Of a stretch of DNA of 5,525 bases, positions 1 through 5,525 are shown piece by piece. The first letter of the stretch is position 1. The number at the start of each line of letters is the position of its first letter. Below the pieces are notes generated by a model. The model searched no databases. It was not told the origin of the DNA and saw nothing but the letters and a program-made list of their open reading frames with translations. Source of the stretch: DASVAL01 sp035649575 (GTDB lineage Bacteria > Planctomycetota > UBA1135 > UBA2386); the NCBI GenBank assembly GCA_035649575.1, contig DASRJH010000036.1, forward strand, positions 1 through 5,525, read 5' to 3'. A program made the position numbers and the translations under genes.

Positions 1-544
1 ACGCCGTTGTGATCACGCCGCGGACTCGCAGGCGGCGCAGCCGCGCGAGGTCGGGCTGCAGTTCGCGAACGGCGCGTTCGGACGCGAGCTCGACCAGCAG
101 GTCGTGTCTGCTCATCGCAACCGCGCGCGGCGTGGCACCGAGCGCCTGCGCGAGCCCGCTCGGCGCCTTGCACGGCCGCGCGGCAAGCGCCGGGAAGTCG
201 AGCTCGATCGCGGATCGCGTGCGCACGGCAGAGAGCCGCCCGCTGCGCGTCTCGAAGCCGAGCTCCGCGTGCTTCGGCGCGATGCCTTCCTGCCACAGCA
301 CGTGAGCCGCTGCGAGCGTCGCGTGGCCGCACAGGTCCACCTCGACCTTCGGCGTGAACCAGCGCAGCGAGAACCCGCGCGCCAGCGGCCGCACGAACGC
401 CGTCTCGGACAGGTTCATCTCGGCCGCGACCGCCTGCATCCAGCGCGTCGGGCGGCTCGCGGTCAACAGACACACGGCGGCCGGGTTGCCGCGGAACGCT
501 CGCGCCGTGAACGCATCGACGTGGAAACAGGGGACTGTCGCCAT
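1..544 (-). CDS. PhzF-family isomerase/epimerase-like protein, 3'-truncated by window edge
   Basis: This is a partial gene: 181 codons are present, starting at an ATG at 544-542, and the C-terminal part lies outside the window. The N-terminus reads as a PhzF/YddE-like protein. It has FHVDAFT at residues 7-13, RGNPAAVCLL at 18-27, and NLSETAF at 44-50, whose E47 aligns with the catalytic glutamate of PhzF. RWFTP at 61-65 is followed by the signature DLCGHAT at 70-76. Members of this family have a two-domain diaminopimelate-epimerase-like fold and are usually about 260-300 residues, so roughly one third is missing. PhzF itself isomerises an anthranilate-derived intermediate of phenazine synthesis, but most relatives have unknown substrates and nothing here points to phenazine production. 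The start lies 49 bp after the M56 peptidase stop on the same strand with no hairpin between, so cotranscription is plausible. No convincing Shine-Dalgarno sequence is seen, only a G-run directly before the ATG. Confidence 0.88.
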   Translation of the reverse strand, partial: MATVPCFHVDAFTARAFRGNPAAVCLLTASRPTRWMQAVAAEMNLSETAFVRPLARGFSLRWFTPKVEVDLCGHATLAAAHVLWQEGIAPKHAELGFETRSGRLSAVRTRSAIELDFPALAARPCKAPSGLAQALGATPRAVAMSRHDLLVELASERAVRELQPDLARLRRLRVRGVITTA

Positions 545-593
545 GCCCCCGTTCTACCACGCGCGCGAACCCCGCTCGCTTCGGTTCTGGCGG

Positions 594-2444
594 CTAACGG
601 ATAACTTCGTCGCGGCTCTTGCTCTTGCGCTCGAGCCTCTTCTTCGGCGCGGGCTTCGCTTCTTCGGCTTCCTCTTCCTCCTCGTTCTCCTCTTTCGCTT
701 CGCGCAACGCGGACTTGATCGCCTTGTCGATGATCTTCTGCAGATTGCCGTTGAAGTTGCCCTTGCCCGAGATCACGTTGTCGAGCAGGCCTTCGACGTC
801 CTTCTCGATGCCGAGCTTCTTGAGGTCCACGTCGTGCAGCACCTCGACCCTGGCGTCGTTGAGGGCCGACTTGGCCGTGCGTACCGCGAGGTCGCGCATC
901 TTCTCGGCGTCGTACCCCTTCTCGAGCAGATCGTTGACGAACTTGCCGATGTCCTCGTGCACGCCGAGGTCGCGCAGGGTCCCGTCGGCCTGCAGCTCCT
1001 TGACGATGACCGAGCCGGCACCCTTCATCGCTGCCTTGATGACGGAATCGATCTGCTTGTCGAGGCCCTTGCCGCTGCCGATGTTGTCGAGCAGGTCCAG
1101 CACTTCATCCGTGATGCCGAGCTCACGCAGATCCTTGTCGCGGAGGATCTCCTTTCGCGCCTCGGCGAAGCCGGCCTTCAGCCCGGAGCGGATCTGGTCG
1201 GGCAGGCCTTCGAGGTCGAGGTCGTCCAGCTCGAGGTCGTTGAGGACGACTGCCTTCTTGTTCTTGCCCGCCTTGGCTGGGCCTTTCTTCGCGACGGGAT
1301 CCTGATTGTCGTCGCTCTTCTTCCTCTTGCCCGGCCGAGCCGCGGCCTCTTCCTCTTCCTCGCGCAGCAAGCGCTCCAACAGGATGCGTCGCGCCTCGCC
1401 GCTGAGCTGGTCCACTTTCTTGCCGTTCACGCGCACTTCGACGCGGACCGGCGGCTCCTCTTCTTGCGCGGCCACGGGCACGGCAAACAAGCCGAGTCCG
1501 AGCGCCGTGAAGGGCAACCACCAGGCGCGCGAGCCGCGACACGGGACGTTCTCGTTCAGGATCATCGTCAACCTCCGTTCGAATGCGGCCCGCGCCGCCG
1601 GCCTCGCACCGAGGACGGTCATGCCGGGAACCGCGGAATCAGGTCGTGCCACGGCCTCGATCAGCACCGTGGCGAAGTCGATCGTCGCTTCGGGCACGCT
1701 CGCGACCGCCCACGCGTCGCAGGCGAGCTCGGCCCAGAGCCGCAGCCGCGCGCGCGCGAACCAGAACAGAGGGTGCCACCACAAGGCACTGGCCATCACG
1801 AGCTCGAGCTGAGCGAGCCAGTGGTCGCCGCGTAGCAGGTGCGCGAGCTCGTGCACGAGGACCGCCGCGCGCCCTTTCGTCGAGGCCGCCGCGAGCGCGC
1901 GAACGGGCAGCACGAGCCGCACCGAGCCGAGGCTCCATACACACGGCGACGTCGCAGCGGGATCGTCGAGCAGTTCGGGAACGCGCACGCCGAGCCGCGC
2001 GGCCAGCGTCTCGACCTCGCGGGCCAGCCAGGGCGGCACGGGCCCGAGCGAGCGCAGACGGCGGTGTCCGCGCACGACGCCGAGCAGCAGGAACCCGACG
2101 AACAGCACCGAGCCACCACCCCAGGCCGACAGCAGCACTTCGCCGAGCGTGAACGGGTCCGGCGCCAGCGCGGCAGCGGGAAGCGCGGGCGTTTGGGGCT
2201 GCGCCTCGTCCACCAGTCCTGCGCTGGCTTCCCATGGCACGACGACGGGCTCCACCGCCGTCTCGGCGCGCAGCCAGGACACGTCGATCGGTACCTCGAA
2301 CAGCGGCGGCAGGACGAGCTTCAGCAACACGAACAACCACAACACGTGCATTGCCGCCGGTGCCGGCCGCAGCCACCGCCCGACCCCCATCACGAGCAGC
2401 GCGAGCACGCCGGCGACCAACGTATTCGCGACGAGCCAGCTCAC
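594..2444 (-). CDS. BlaR1-like M56 membrane metallopeptidase with a C-terminal 51-residue repeat region
   Basis: 616 residues. The start is GTG at 2444-2442, which overlaps the blaI TGA as GTGA and has GAGGAGG (2457-2451) six bases upstream. A longer reading frame back to 2723 lies inside blaI and is rejected. Probable membrane segments are near residues 3-24, 33-50, 104-125, 210-229 and 308-326. The zinc site is HELAH at 198-202, with E239 of ELACD as the likely third ligand, as in M56/BlaR1 peptidases. After the last membrane segment come a short beta-like stretch (RVEVRVNGKKV, 334-344), a glutamate run (362-366), a lysine-rich linker (about 372-398), three 51-residue repeats (432-584), an acidic run (585-595) and a basic tail ending at 616. 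In BlaR1/MecR1 the extracytoplasmic C-terminus is a penicillin-binding sensor. None of its motifs (SxxK, SxN, KTG in context) is seen here, so beta-lactam sensing is not supported. Inferred role: a signal-activated peptidase that inactivates the adjacent BlaI repressor. Confidence 0.9.
   Translation of the reverse strand: MSWLVANTLVAGVLALLVMGVGRWLRPAPAAMHVLWLFVLLKLVLPPLFEVPIDVSWLRAETAVEPVVVPWEASAGLVDEAQPQTPALPAAALAPDPFTLGEVLLSAWGGGSVLFVGFLLLGVVRGHRRLRSLGPVPPWLAREVETLAARLGVRVPELLDDPAATSPCVWSLGSVRLVLPVRALAAASTKGRAAVLVHELAHLLRGDHWLAQLELVMASALWWHPLFWFARARLRLWAELACDAWAVASVPEATIDFATVLIEAVARPDSAVPGMTVLGARPAARAAFERRLTMILNENVPCRGSRAWWLPFTALGLGLFAVPVAAQEEEPPVRVEVRVNGKKVDQLSGEARRILLERLLREEEEEAAARPGKRKKSDDNQDPVAKKGPAKAGKNKKAVVLNDLELDDLDLEGLPDQIRSGLKAGFAEARKEILRDKDLRELGITDEVLDLLDNIGSGKGLDKQIDSVIKAAMKGAGSVIVKELQADGTLRDLGVHEDIGKFVNDLLEKGYDAEKMRDLAVRTAKSALNDARVEVLHDVDLKKLGIEKDVEGLLDNVISGKGNFNGNLQKIIDKAIKSALREAKEENEEEEEAEEAKPAPKKRLERKSKSRDEVIR
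693..1151 (-). repeat. Three tandem 51-codon repeats encoding the C-terminal region of the M56 protein
   Basis: The protein units cover residues 432-482, 483-533 and 534-584 (DNA 1151-999, 998-846, 845-693). They share the pattern E-h-L-x-D-x-x-L-[RK]-x-LG-[IV] near the start, where the glycines G443, G494 and G545 are exactly 51 residues apart. Units 1 and 3 share LLDN followed by SGKG. Each unit ends in an alkaline helix-like segment (IKAAMKGA, RTAKSALNDA, DKAIKSALREA). A preceding half unit, LPDQIRSGLKAGFAEARKEIL at about 414-434, looks like a fourth copy of the tail segment. At DNA level units 1 and 3 still share 13 identical bases at 1083-1095 and 777-789, a 306-bp offset that equals two units. 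This indicates old duplication. I do not recognise the repeat as a named domain. It looks helical and highly charged. Confidence 0.75.
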
Positions 2445-2842
2445 GACTTGCCTCCTCGCGCCTTCTTCTCGGCCGCCTGCAGCAGCGCGCGGAAGCGCGC
2501 GATCTCGGCCGCGGTGAACCGGCCCTTCTCGACGAGCCGTAACACCAGCGGTGCTATGGCGCCGTCGAGCAGCGAGCTCGCGACTTCGTCGACCTGCCGA
2601 TGCGCGAGCTCGTCGCGCGCCACCGTTGCCGTGAACACGTGCGCGATGTCCTTGCGGTCGGCGCGCACCTGCCCTTTCTCGACGAGCCGGCCGACGAGGG
2701 TCTGCACGGTCGTGTAGGCCCAATCAGTGCCCAACCGCTGCAACAGCTCGCGCACCGTCGCGGGGCCGCCGTCCCAGAGCACCTTGAGCACGGTCAACTC
2801 GGCATCCGTGGTGGCCGACGAAATGCTGCGGCGCGGTGACAT
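2441..2842 (-). CDS. blaI: BlaI/MecI-family winged-helix transcriptional repressor
   Basis: 133 residues from ATG 2842-2840, which is the usual family length. The N-terminal part is a winged helix: TDAELTVLKVLWDGGPATVRE runs through residues 12-32, and a recognition-helix region YTTVQTLVGRLVEKG occupies 43-57, matching the BlaI pattern of xTVxTLLxRLxxKG. It is followed by the wing (RKDIAHVFTATV, 63-74). The C-terminal helices (about 76-128) correspond to the dimerisation region. In staphylococcal BlaI the regulatory cut is between Asn101 and Phe102. The aligned bond here appears to be R102-L103, so the cleavage specificity would differ. The gene overlaps the M56 peptidase gene by four bases, the standard repressor-receptor pairing, and a candidate operator lies 46 bp upstream, which implies autoregulation. 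No clear Shine-Dalgarno sequence precedes the ATG (TTCTCCC). A TTG-initiated extension to 2887 is possible but less likely. The symbol denotes the family and does not imply a beta-lactam role. Confidence 0.9.
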   Translation of the reverse strand: MSPRRSISSATTDAELTVLKVLWDGGPATVRELLQRLGTDWAYTTVQTLVGRLVEKGQVRADRKDIAHVFTATVARDELAHRQVDEVASSLLDGAIAPLVLRLVEKGRFTAAEIARFRALLQAAEKKARGGKS

Positions 2843-2875
2843 GGGAGAAGGGTTATCAGCCGGCGAACGACGCCT

Positions 2876-2906
2876 ATTGTGGCACAAACCTCCTACAAAA
2901 TGTCGG
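2876..2906 (-). promoter_or_regulatory. Weak candidate promoter for blaI
   Basis: On the minus strand a -35-like CCGACA (2906-2901, 4 of 6 to TTGACA) and a -10-like CACAAT (2881-2876, 4 of 6 to TATAAT) are separated by 19 bp. The putative operator would cover the -35 and most of the spacer, a layout suited to repression. The boxes are poor and the spacer is long, so this rests mainly on position. Confidence 0.25.
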
Positions 2907-2909
2907 AGG
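2889..2909. promoter_or_regulatory. Putative BlaI operator (interrupted palindrome)
   Basis: The sequence CCTCCTACA-AAA-TGTCGGAGG is two 9-base arms with 8 of 9 bases complementary around an AAA centre. The inner TACA...TGT core resembles the TACA/TGTA half-sites bound by BlaI and MecI repressors. It sits in the only sizeable intergenic gap, 46 bp upstream of the blaI start. Position and symmetry support an autoregulatory operator for the blaI-M56(-phzF) unit. Binding is inferred. Confidence 0.6.
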
Positions 2910-2941
2910 AGCCGCGACGTCGGGGCAGGAACTTTGCCCGC

Positions 2942-2980
2942 TGCCGCAGTGGGTCGGCGTCGACGCCGGCGGCCGCGGCA
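2942..2980 (-). terminator. Possible hairpin after the 3-hydroxyacyl-CoA dehydrogenase gene
   Basis: Starting 7 bases after the dehydrogenase stop, the transcript could pair TGCCGC (2980-2975) with GCGGCA (2947-2942). Nested inside is a perfect 14-base palindrome, CGGCGTCGACGCCG (2955-2968), able to form a 5-bp stem with a TCGA loop. No U-run follows, so it is not a typical intrinsic terminator. It may separate the upstream genes from blaI or have no role. Confidence 0.3.
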
Positions 2981-2987
2981 ACGCCTG

Positions 2988-3848
2988 CTACCAGCGGTAG
3001 AAGCCCTGACCCGTCTTCTTGCCGAGCTTGCCCTCGGCCACCATCTTGTGCATCAGCTGGGGTACCTTGAACCCCGGGTGGGACAGTTCCTTCCCGAGGT
3101 AGTCGGCGATCGCGAGACGCACGTCGAGCCCGACGAGGTCCGTGAGCCGCAGCGGCCCCATCGGGTGGCCGTAACCGAGCACCATGGCCTTGTCGATGTC
3201 CTCGGCCGACGCCACGCCGCTCTCGAGCATGCGGATCGCCTCGAGCCCGAGACACACGCCGAGCCGCGAGCTCGCGAAGCCGGGGCTGTCCTTGACGAGG
3301 ATCGTCTCCTTGCCGAGCTGCTTGCCGAACTCGGTCGCCGCGTCGATCGTCGCCTGCGACGTCGCGGCCGTGCGCACGAGCTCGAGCAGCACCATCAGCG
3401 GCACCGGGTTGAAGAAGTGCATGCCGATGCAGCGTTCGGGGCCCGCGACGCCGGCGAACACCTTGCCGAGCGACAGCGACGAAGTGTTGCTCGCGAGCAC
3501 GCACGCGGGCGTCACGACGGCGCCGATCTCGCGGAACAGACCGTTCTTGAGCTCGAGCTTCTCTGGTACTGCTTCGACGACGAGATCGGCAGCTCGGCAC
3601 GCGCGCACGCGATCCGTCGTCGTCGTGATGCGCGCGAGCACGTCAGAGCACTGTTGCGCCGCAACCTTGCCCTTCTCGACGCCCTTCTGCAGGAAGTCGC
3701 GGACGCGCGAGAGTCCCTTCTGCGCCAGCTCGTCGGTGACGTCCTGCAGGATCACGCTCGAACCCGCCTGCGCGCAGACCTGCGCGATGCCCGCGCCCAT
3801 CGTGCCCGCACCGAGCACCGCGACCGTCTCGAACCTCGGATTCGTCAT
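2988..3848 (-). CDS. 3-hydroxyacyl-CoA (3-hydroxybutyryl-CoA) dehydrogenase
   Basis: 286 residues, the normal length for the single-function family (Hbd/PaaH-like). It oxidises an L-3-hydroxyacyl-CoA to the 3-ketoacyl-CoA with NAD+, or the reverse, in the cytoplasm. The N-terminal Rossmann fold shows VLGAGTMGAGIA (11-22) with the GxGxxG glycines G13, G15 and G18. D36 at the end of the second strand favours NAD over NADP. SNTSSL (120-125) and HFFNPVPLMVLLE (144-156) contain the catalytic pair H144 and E156. The C-terminal dimerisation domain includes KDSPGFASSRLG and ends GQGFYRW. The start ATG (3848-3846) lies 3 bases after the enoyl-CoA hydratase stop, with a weak GAAAGG-like ribosome site inside the end of that gene, so the two are probably cotranscribed and translationally coupled. 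The preferred chain length, and whether the job is beta-oxidation, phenylacetate degradation or butanoate metabolism, cannot be told from sequence. Confidence 0.95.
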   Translation of the reverse strand: MTNPRFETVAVLGAGTMGAGIAQVCAQAGSSVILQDVTDELAQKGLSRVRDFLQKGVEKGKVAAQQCSDVLARITTTTDRVRACRAADLVVEAVPEKLELKNGLFREIGAVVTPACVLASNTSSLSLGKVFAGVAGPERCIGMHFFNPVPLMVLLELVRTAATSQATIDAATEFGKQLGKETILVKDSPGFASSRLGVCLGLEAIRMLESGVASAEDIDKAMVLGYGHPMGPLRLTDLVGLDVRLAIADYLGKELSHPGFKVPQLMHKMVAEGKLGKKTGQGFYRW

Positions 3849-3851
3849 GGT

Positions 3852-4616
3852 TCAGCCTTTCGCCTGTTTGCTCAAGAACGCGTCCATGCGGGCCTTCTTG
3901 TCCTCGCTGTCGAACAAAGCCGCCTGCACCGAGCTCTCGCACGCGATCGCGCGCTCGTGGCCGGGCCGCGACAACGCGTTGAGCGCGCGCTTGGCGCCGC
4001 GCACCGCGAGACGGCCGTTCTGCGCGATCTCGGCAGCGAGCGCGAACGCCTTGTCGATCACCTGCGCGTCGGGCACGACGGCGTTGGCGAGCCCGATGCG
4101 CAGCGCTTCCTGTGCGTCGATCATGCGGCCCGTGTAGATCAGCTCGCGCGCGCGGCCGAGCCCGACGAGGCGCGGCAGGCGGTAGGTGCCACCGGCCGCC
4201 GGGATGATGCCGAGCTTGACCTCGGGCTGGCCGAGCTTCGCCGACTCGCCGAGCACGCGAAGATCGCACGCAATCGCGAGCTCGCAGCCGCCGCCGAGCG
4301 CGAAGCCCTTGATCGCGGCGATCACGGGAGCCGGAAACTCCTCGATGCGGTCGAAGATGCGGCTGTTGATGGCGCGCAGCGCGTCGCGCGACGTGCGCTC
4401 GCGCAGCTGCGCGATGTCGGCGCCCGCGGCGAACGCTTTGTCGCCGGCCCCCGTGATCACGAGGGCAGCCAGCGACTTGTCGTGCCAATGCTCGTCGAGT
4501 ACGCGGTGCAGCGCGTCGACCATCTGCTGATCGATCGCGTTGCGCCGCTGTGGCGCGTTCAGGGTGACGAGCACGGCATCGCCGCGGCGCTCACAGAGAA
4601 CCCGGGCCTCGTTCAT
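3852..4616 (-). CDS. Enoyl-CoA hydratase (crotonase family)
   Basis: 254 residues, the typical length of short crotonases. It adds water to a 2-trans-enoyl-CoA to give the L-3-hydroxyacyl-CoA, which is the substrate of the next gene's product. AFAAGADI (61-68) and GFALGGGCELA (104-114) form the CoA-binding and oxyanion-hole regions (backbone near A64 and G109). Both catalytic glutamates of true hydratases are present: E112 in GGCELA and E132 in GQPEVKLGIIPAAGGTYRL (129-147). This argues against an isomerase-only or otherwise divergent crotonase. The C-terminal helices end at KQAKG. The ATG at 4616-4614 is 52 bases after the alkB stop with no good Shine-Dalgarno sequence, so it may be read from an upstream transcript or start without a strong ribosome site. 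FadB-, PaaF- and Crt-type roles are all possible. Confidence 0.94.
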   Translation of the reverse strand: MNEARVLCERRGDAVLVTLNAPQRRNAIDQQMVDALHRVLDEHWHDKSLAALVITGAGDKAFAAGADIAQLRERTSRDALRAINSRIFDRIEEFPAPVIAAIKGFALGGGCELAIACDLRVLGESAKLGQPEVKLGIIPAAGGTYRLPRLVGLGRARELIYTGRMIDAQEALRIGLANAVVPDAQVIDKAFALAAEIAQNGRLAVRGAKRALNALSRPGHERAIACESSVQAALFDSEDKKARMDAFLSKQAKG

Positions 4617-4668
4617 GCGCGAAGGATCTTGCCGCCTGAGGGGGTCGATGCCAACTGCGAGTGCGCGT

Positions 4669-5319
4669 CTACGAAGCGCGCCGCAGCGTCAGGTTGATGC
4701 GGCAGCGGCCCGTCGCCTCGTGCACGCCCTCGCGCAACGGCAGCACGCCGTGGAAACACAGCCGCGACGGGCCACCCCACACGACGACATCGCCGTGCTC
4801 GAGCTGCACACGCTGCGCCGCGTCCGCGCGCCGCAGGCCGCCGAACAGGAACACCATCGGCAAGCCCAACGACACCGAGACGATCGGCTGTGTGCGATCG
4901 GATTCGTCTTTGTCCTGGTGCAGCGTCATGCGCGCGCCGGGCTCGTAGCGGTTGACGAGGCACGCATCGGCCAGGAACCCCGGAAAGCCGGCAGCCGCCG
5001 CCGCGTCCGTCGCGAGCTGCGCGAACGATGCCGGCAAGGCAGGCCACGGCTGGCCGCTCGCGGGATCGAGGCACTCGTAGCGGTAGCCGCGTGCGTCGGT
5101 GATCCAACCGAGCGGCCCGCAGTTCGTCATCGCAACCGACATGCGATGGCCACCCGGCGTGGTCATGTGGCGGAACGGCGCCGCGAGCGCAACCTGCGCC
5201 ACGCCTGCGAGCAGCTCGCCGGCGACCGCCCGCGCGAAGGCGCGCAGCACGACGGCACCCGGCGCCAGTTCCTGCCGCGGTGGCTCCGCCATGAACGCGA
5301 ACTTCGGTTGCATCGCCAT
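4669..5319 (-). CDS. alkB: AlkB, Fe(II)/2-oxoglutarate-dependent DNA dealkylase
   Basis: 216 residues from ATG 5319-5317, the same length as E. coli AlkB. It removes 1-methyladenine and 3-methylcytosine lesions by oxidative demethylation. Conserved blocks include TTPGGHRMSVAMTNCGPLGW (53-72, with the substrate-stacking W72), INRY-like LVNRYEPGA (121-129) and TLHQDKDE (132-139), which supplies iron ligands H134 and D136. IVSVSLGLP (146-154), LEHGDVVVWGG (173-183), third iron ligand H190 in CFHGV, and RINLTLR (207-213), with R207 and R213 for 2-oxoglutarate, complete the set. Every key residue sits at the E. coli number plus 3. The gene directly follows the ada-type gene: that stop (5324-5322) is 2 bases before this ATG, and a GTG at 5325 overlapping it as GTGA would add two residues (218 in all). 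A GAGAG (5335-5331) is the only ribosome-site candidate. The reading frame continues upstream to 5448, but that part overlaps the ada-type gene. Confidence 0.96.
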   Translation of the reverse strand: MAMQPKFAFMAEPPRQELAPGAVVLRAFARAVAGELLAGVAQVALAAPFRHMTTPGGHRMSVAMTNCGPLGWITDARGYRYECLDPASGQPWPALPASFAQLATDAAAAAGFPGFLADACLVNRYEPGARMTLHQDKDESDRTQPIVSVSLGLPMVFLFGGLRRADAAQRVQLEHGDVVVWGGPSRLCFHGVLPLREGVHEATGRCRINLTLRRAS

Positions 5320-5321
5320 GT

Positions 5322-5525
5322 TCACCCGCGCTCTCGCGCGAGCAGCTGCTGCTTGCGCGCGCGGCCCCAACGGTAGCCGGCGAGGTCGCCGTCGCTGCGG
5401 ACCGCGCGGTGGCACGGAATCGCGACGGCCAGCGCATTTGCCGCGCACGCCTGCGCGACGGCCCGCGCGCCGTGCACCACGCCGAGGTCGCGCGCGATCT
5501 CGGCGTAGCTGCGCGTGTCACCTGC
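5322..5525 (-). CDS. C-terminal end of Ada/Ogt O6-methylguanine-DNA methyltransferase, 5'-truncated by window edge
   Basis: Only the last 67 codons are in the window, in frame from 5525 to the TGA at 5324-5322. They encode the end of the methyltransferase DNA-binding/active-site domain. RSYAEIARDLG (5-15 of the fragment) and ARAVAQACAANALAVAIPCHRAV (20-42) contain the PCHR active site, whose cysteine is the suicidal methyl acceptor. SDGDLAGYRWG (44-54) and KQQLLARE complete the usual C-terminus. The CAAN-L-IPCHR and GYRWG wording is closest to the C-terminal domain of Ada. Ogt/MGT proteins share the same domain, and the N-terminal Ada domains that would decide are outside the window. The arrangement directly before alkB, with touching or overlapping stop and start, is that of the ada-alkB adaptive-response operon, which supports Ada. 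Confidence 0.9.
   Translation of the reverse strand, partial: AGDTRSYAEIARDLGVVHGARAVAQACAANALAVAIPCHRAVRSDGDLAGYRWGRARKQQLLARERG

Noticed and set aside
354..1835. Plus-strand open frame of 493 codons opposite the M56 and phzF-like genes
   Set aside because: It is antisense to well-supported genes, has no domain signature, and its composition mirrors the charged repeats on the other strand.
594..2444. Calling the M56 gene a beta-lactam sensor blaR1
   Set aside because: The zinc peptidase part fits, but no penicillin-binding motifs are visible in the C-terminal region and no beta-lactamase gene is in the window.
2445..2723. N-terminal extension of the M56 peptidase
   Set aside because: It lies entirely inside blaI in another frame and is arginine-rich low-complexity sequence. 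A GTG with a strong ribosome site at 2444 explains the true start.
2843..2887. Extended blaI from a TTG at 2887
   Set aside because: The AGGAGG before it is only one base away, too close for a ribosome site, and is better explained as an operator arm. The extra 15 residues do not look like the family N-terminus.
2922..2940. Short inverted repeat GGGCA/TGCCC
   Set aside because: It has only five base pairs, no U-run and no clear positional logic, so it is likely chance in G/C-rich DNA.
2727..4697. Long plus-strand open frame (656 codons) opposite the dehydrogenase and hydratase genes
   Set aside because: It is antisense to two genes with complete catalytic motifs. Its translation is arginine/leucine/histidine-rich without recognisable domains, as expected for a shadow frame in high-GC DNA.
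5326..5448. Upstream extension of alkB to 5448
   Set aside because: The extension overlaps the conserved ada-type C-terminus and is arginine-rich. The ATG at 5319 gives the E. coli AlkB length and residue spacing.

Overview
This is a gene-dense, high-GC bacterial window in which all six recognisable genes lie on the minus strand, with intergenic gaps of at most about 145 bp. Read in the direction of transcription (5525 to 1), the order is: 3' end of an ada/ogt-type O6-methylguanine-DNA methyltransferase; alkB; an enoyl-CoA hydratase; a 3-hydroxyacyl-CoA dehydrogenase; a short intergenic region with a probable operator; a BlaI-family repressor; an M56 (BlaR1-like) membrane metallopeptidase; and the 5' part of a PhzF-family gene. 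Both ends of the window cut through genes. The strong G/C preference at third codon positions and the gene content suggest a free-living high-GC bacterium such as a proteobacterium, myxobacterium or planctomycete. The sequence alone does not settle the phylum.

Upstream half (5525 to 2988): an alkylation-repair pair (ada C-terminal domain followed by alkB, with the stop and start codons essentially touching, as in the classical ada-alkB arrangement) is followed after 52 bp by two enzymes of the beta-oxidation or butanoyl-CoA type. These are a crotonase with both catalytic glutamates and an NAD-dependent 3-hydroxyacyl-CoA dehydrogenase, 3 bp apart. Together they would hydrate a 2-enoyl-CoA and oxidise the resulting L-3-hydroxyacyl-CoA.

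Downstream half (2987 to 1): a regulatory module begins with a 21-bp interrupted palindrome resembling BlaI/MecI-family operators, 46 bp before the blaI start. blaI overlaps the M56 peptidase gene by four bases (GTGA). In the known family, the membrane peptidase senses an extracellular signal and causes loss of the BlaI repressor. Here the usual C-terminal penicillin-binding sensor domain is absent. It is replaced by a lysine/glutamate-rich linker and three 51-residue repeats that I do not recognise as any named domain. A phzF-like gene follows 49 bp downstream and could be part of the same regulon.

The most interesting element is the BlaI-M56 pair with the repeat-containing C-terminal region and its putative operator. 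The rest looks like ordinary, well-conserved housekeeping or repair functions. I see no tRNA, rRNA, CRISPR array, insertion sequence or attachment site.
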